A program made the position numbers and the translations under genes. Below the pieces are notes generated by a model, which worked only from the letters and a program-made list of their open reading frames with translations, did not search any database and was not told the DNA's origin. DNA of 5,472 nt, taken from NCBI GenBank assembly GCA_030045175.1, contig JASIBM010000363.1, positions 1-5,472 on the forward strand, written 5' to 3'. Origin of the DNA: Streptosporangiaceae bacterium. Lineage in GTDB: Bacteria > Actinomycetota > Actinomycetes > Streptosporangiales > Streptosporangiaceae. Positions 4,994-5,472 of the stretch are shown one piece after another (the stretch's first letter is position 1; each line of letters starts with the position of its first letter).

Positions 4994-5467
4994 ATGGACA
5001 CGGCTGGACCCGGCTCCCCGGCGGCTTCCAGCCTGCTGATCGCCCAGCTCGCCCGCGGCACCCGGCGGCAGATCGAGCAGGCGGTCGCGCCCACCGGCCT
5101 GCGCCCGCGTGAGTTGCTGGTCCTGCAGCACCTGCGCGAGCGCGGACCGTCAGCCCAGCAAGCCCTGGCCGAGCTGATCGGGGTCGATGCCACCAACCTG
5201 GTCGCGGTCCTCAACAGCCTCGAGGATGCCGACCTGATCCAGCGTCGCCGCGACCGGGCCGACCGGCGCCGCGCGATCATCTCGCTCGCCCCGGACGGCG
5301 AGCGCCTCCTGGCCAACCTCGACCGCGCGCTGTGCCAGATCGACGACCAGATACTCGCGCCCCTATCGCCTGCCGAGCGGGAAGCGCTCAACGTCCTGCT
5401 CGCCAAGGCCATCACGAACATCGGCTCGCGGTGCGCAATGCCCGGTAGCAAAGATTGCGATGCCTGA
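4994..5467 (+). CDS. MarR-family winged-helix transcriptional regulator
   Basis: A complete 157-residue DNA-binding regulator of normal MarR length. Residues 11-32 form the N-terminal dimerisation helix, and 35-51 (GLRPRELLVLQHLRERG) the helix that opens the winged domain. SAQQALAELIGVDATNLVAVLNSLEDADLI (53-82) is the helix-turn-helix with its recognition helix. RRRDRADRRRAIISLAPDG (84-102) is the wing, with the family's D-x-x-D-R-R signature at D87, D90, R91, R92. Residues 103-143 supply the C-terminal dimer helices. The cysteines are C114, C147 and C155; none lies near the N-terminus, where OhrR-type peroxide sensors carry theirs, so redox sensing is not indicated. MarR proteins usually repress their own gene and a divergent neighbour until a small ligand binds, so the LUD gene is the likely target (inference). 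The ATG at 4994 lacks an SD. Five bases remain after the stop. Confidence 0.93.
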   Translation: MDTAGPGSPAASSLLIAQLARGTRRQIEQAVAPTGLRPRELLVLQHLRERGPSAQQALAELIGVDATNLVAVLNSLEDADLIQRRRDRADRRRAIISLAPDGERLLANLDRALCQIDDQILAPLSPAEREALNVLLAKAITNIGSRCAMPGSKDCDA

Positions 5468-5472
5468 CCCGG

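Noticed and set aside
4960..5451. A minus-strand 163-codon frame antisense to the MarR gene
   Set aside because: It is a Ser/Arg-rich shadow with no domain; the plus-strand MarR winged-helix signature is unambiguous.

Overview
The window is GC-rich. Its real reading frames have strongly G/C-biased third codon positions, SD-type ribosome sites, one GTG start and long antisense shadow frames. Together with a transmembrane Hanks-type kinase, a UspA-type protein and a secreted protein rich in beta-sandwich repeats, this points to a high-GC Actinomycetota bacterium. I cannot name a genus from the sequence alone.

Layout. (1) Positions 1-1169, minus strand: the N-terminal 389 residues of a secreted protein, cut off by the left edge. 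It has a signal peptide, three degenerate cysteine-pair repeats, then at least two Ig/cadherin-like beta domains. (2) Positions 1170-1361: a gap with relatively AT-rich stretches, probably the promoter and leader of that gene. (3) Positions 1362-3230, minus strand: a complete transmembrane Ser/Thr protein kinase with an intact catalytic domain, one membrane helix and an ectodomain made of a Big_2-like domain and an SH3b-like domain. (4) Positions 3231-3678: 448 bp without a convincing gene, lying between the divergent kinase and stress-protein genes. It holds an AT-rich island, several inverted repeats and a site resembling the DosR/DevR dormancy operator. (5) Positions 3679-4239, plus strand: a single-domain universal stress protein with an altered nucleotide-binding motif and a C-terminal extension. 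(6) Positions 4258-4899, minus strand: a stand-alone LUD (LutC-like) protein. It is convergent with the stress gene, and a GC-rich hairpin fills the 18-bp gap. (7) Positions 4994-5467, plus strand: a MarR-family regulator divergent from the LUD gene across 94 bp.

How the parts may fit together (inference). The kinase is upstream of, and co-oriented with, the secreted repeat protein. Both carry beta-sandwich modules outside the membrane, so the pair may belong to a cell-surface sensing or adhesion locus, although the 192-bp gap suggests separate promoters. The LUD/MarR pair has the classic arrangement of a regulator divergent from its target. The stress-protein gene may respond to hypoxia or redox state if the DosR-like box is real. 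I see no mobile element, CRISPR array, tRNA or rRNA. No wholly new system is evident; the most unusual items are the kinase ectodomain, the cysteine-pair repeats of the secreted protein and the DosR-like box.
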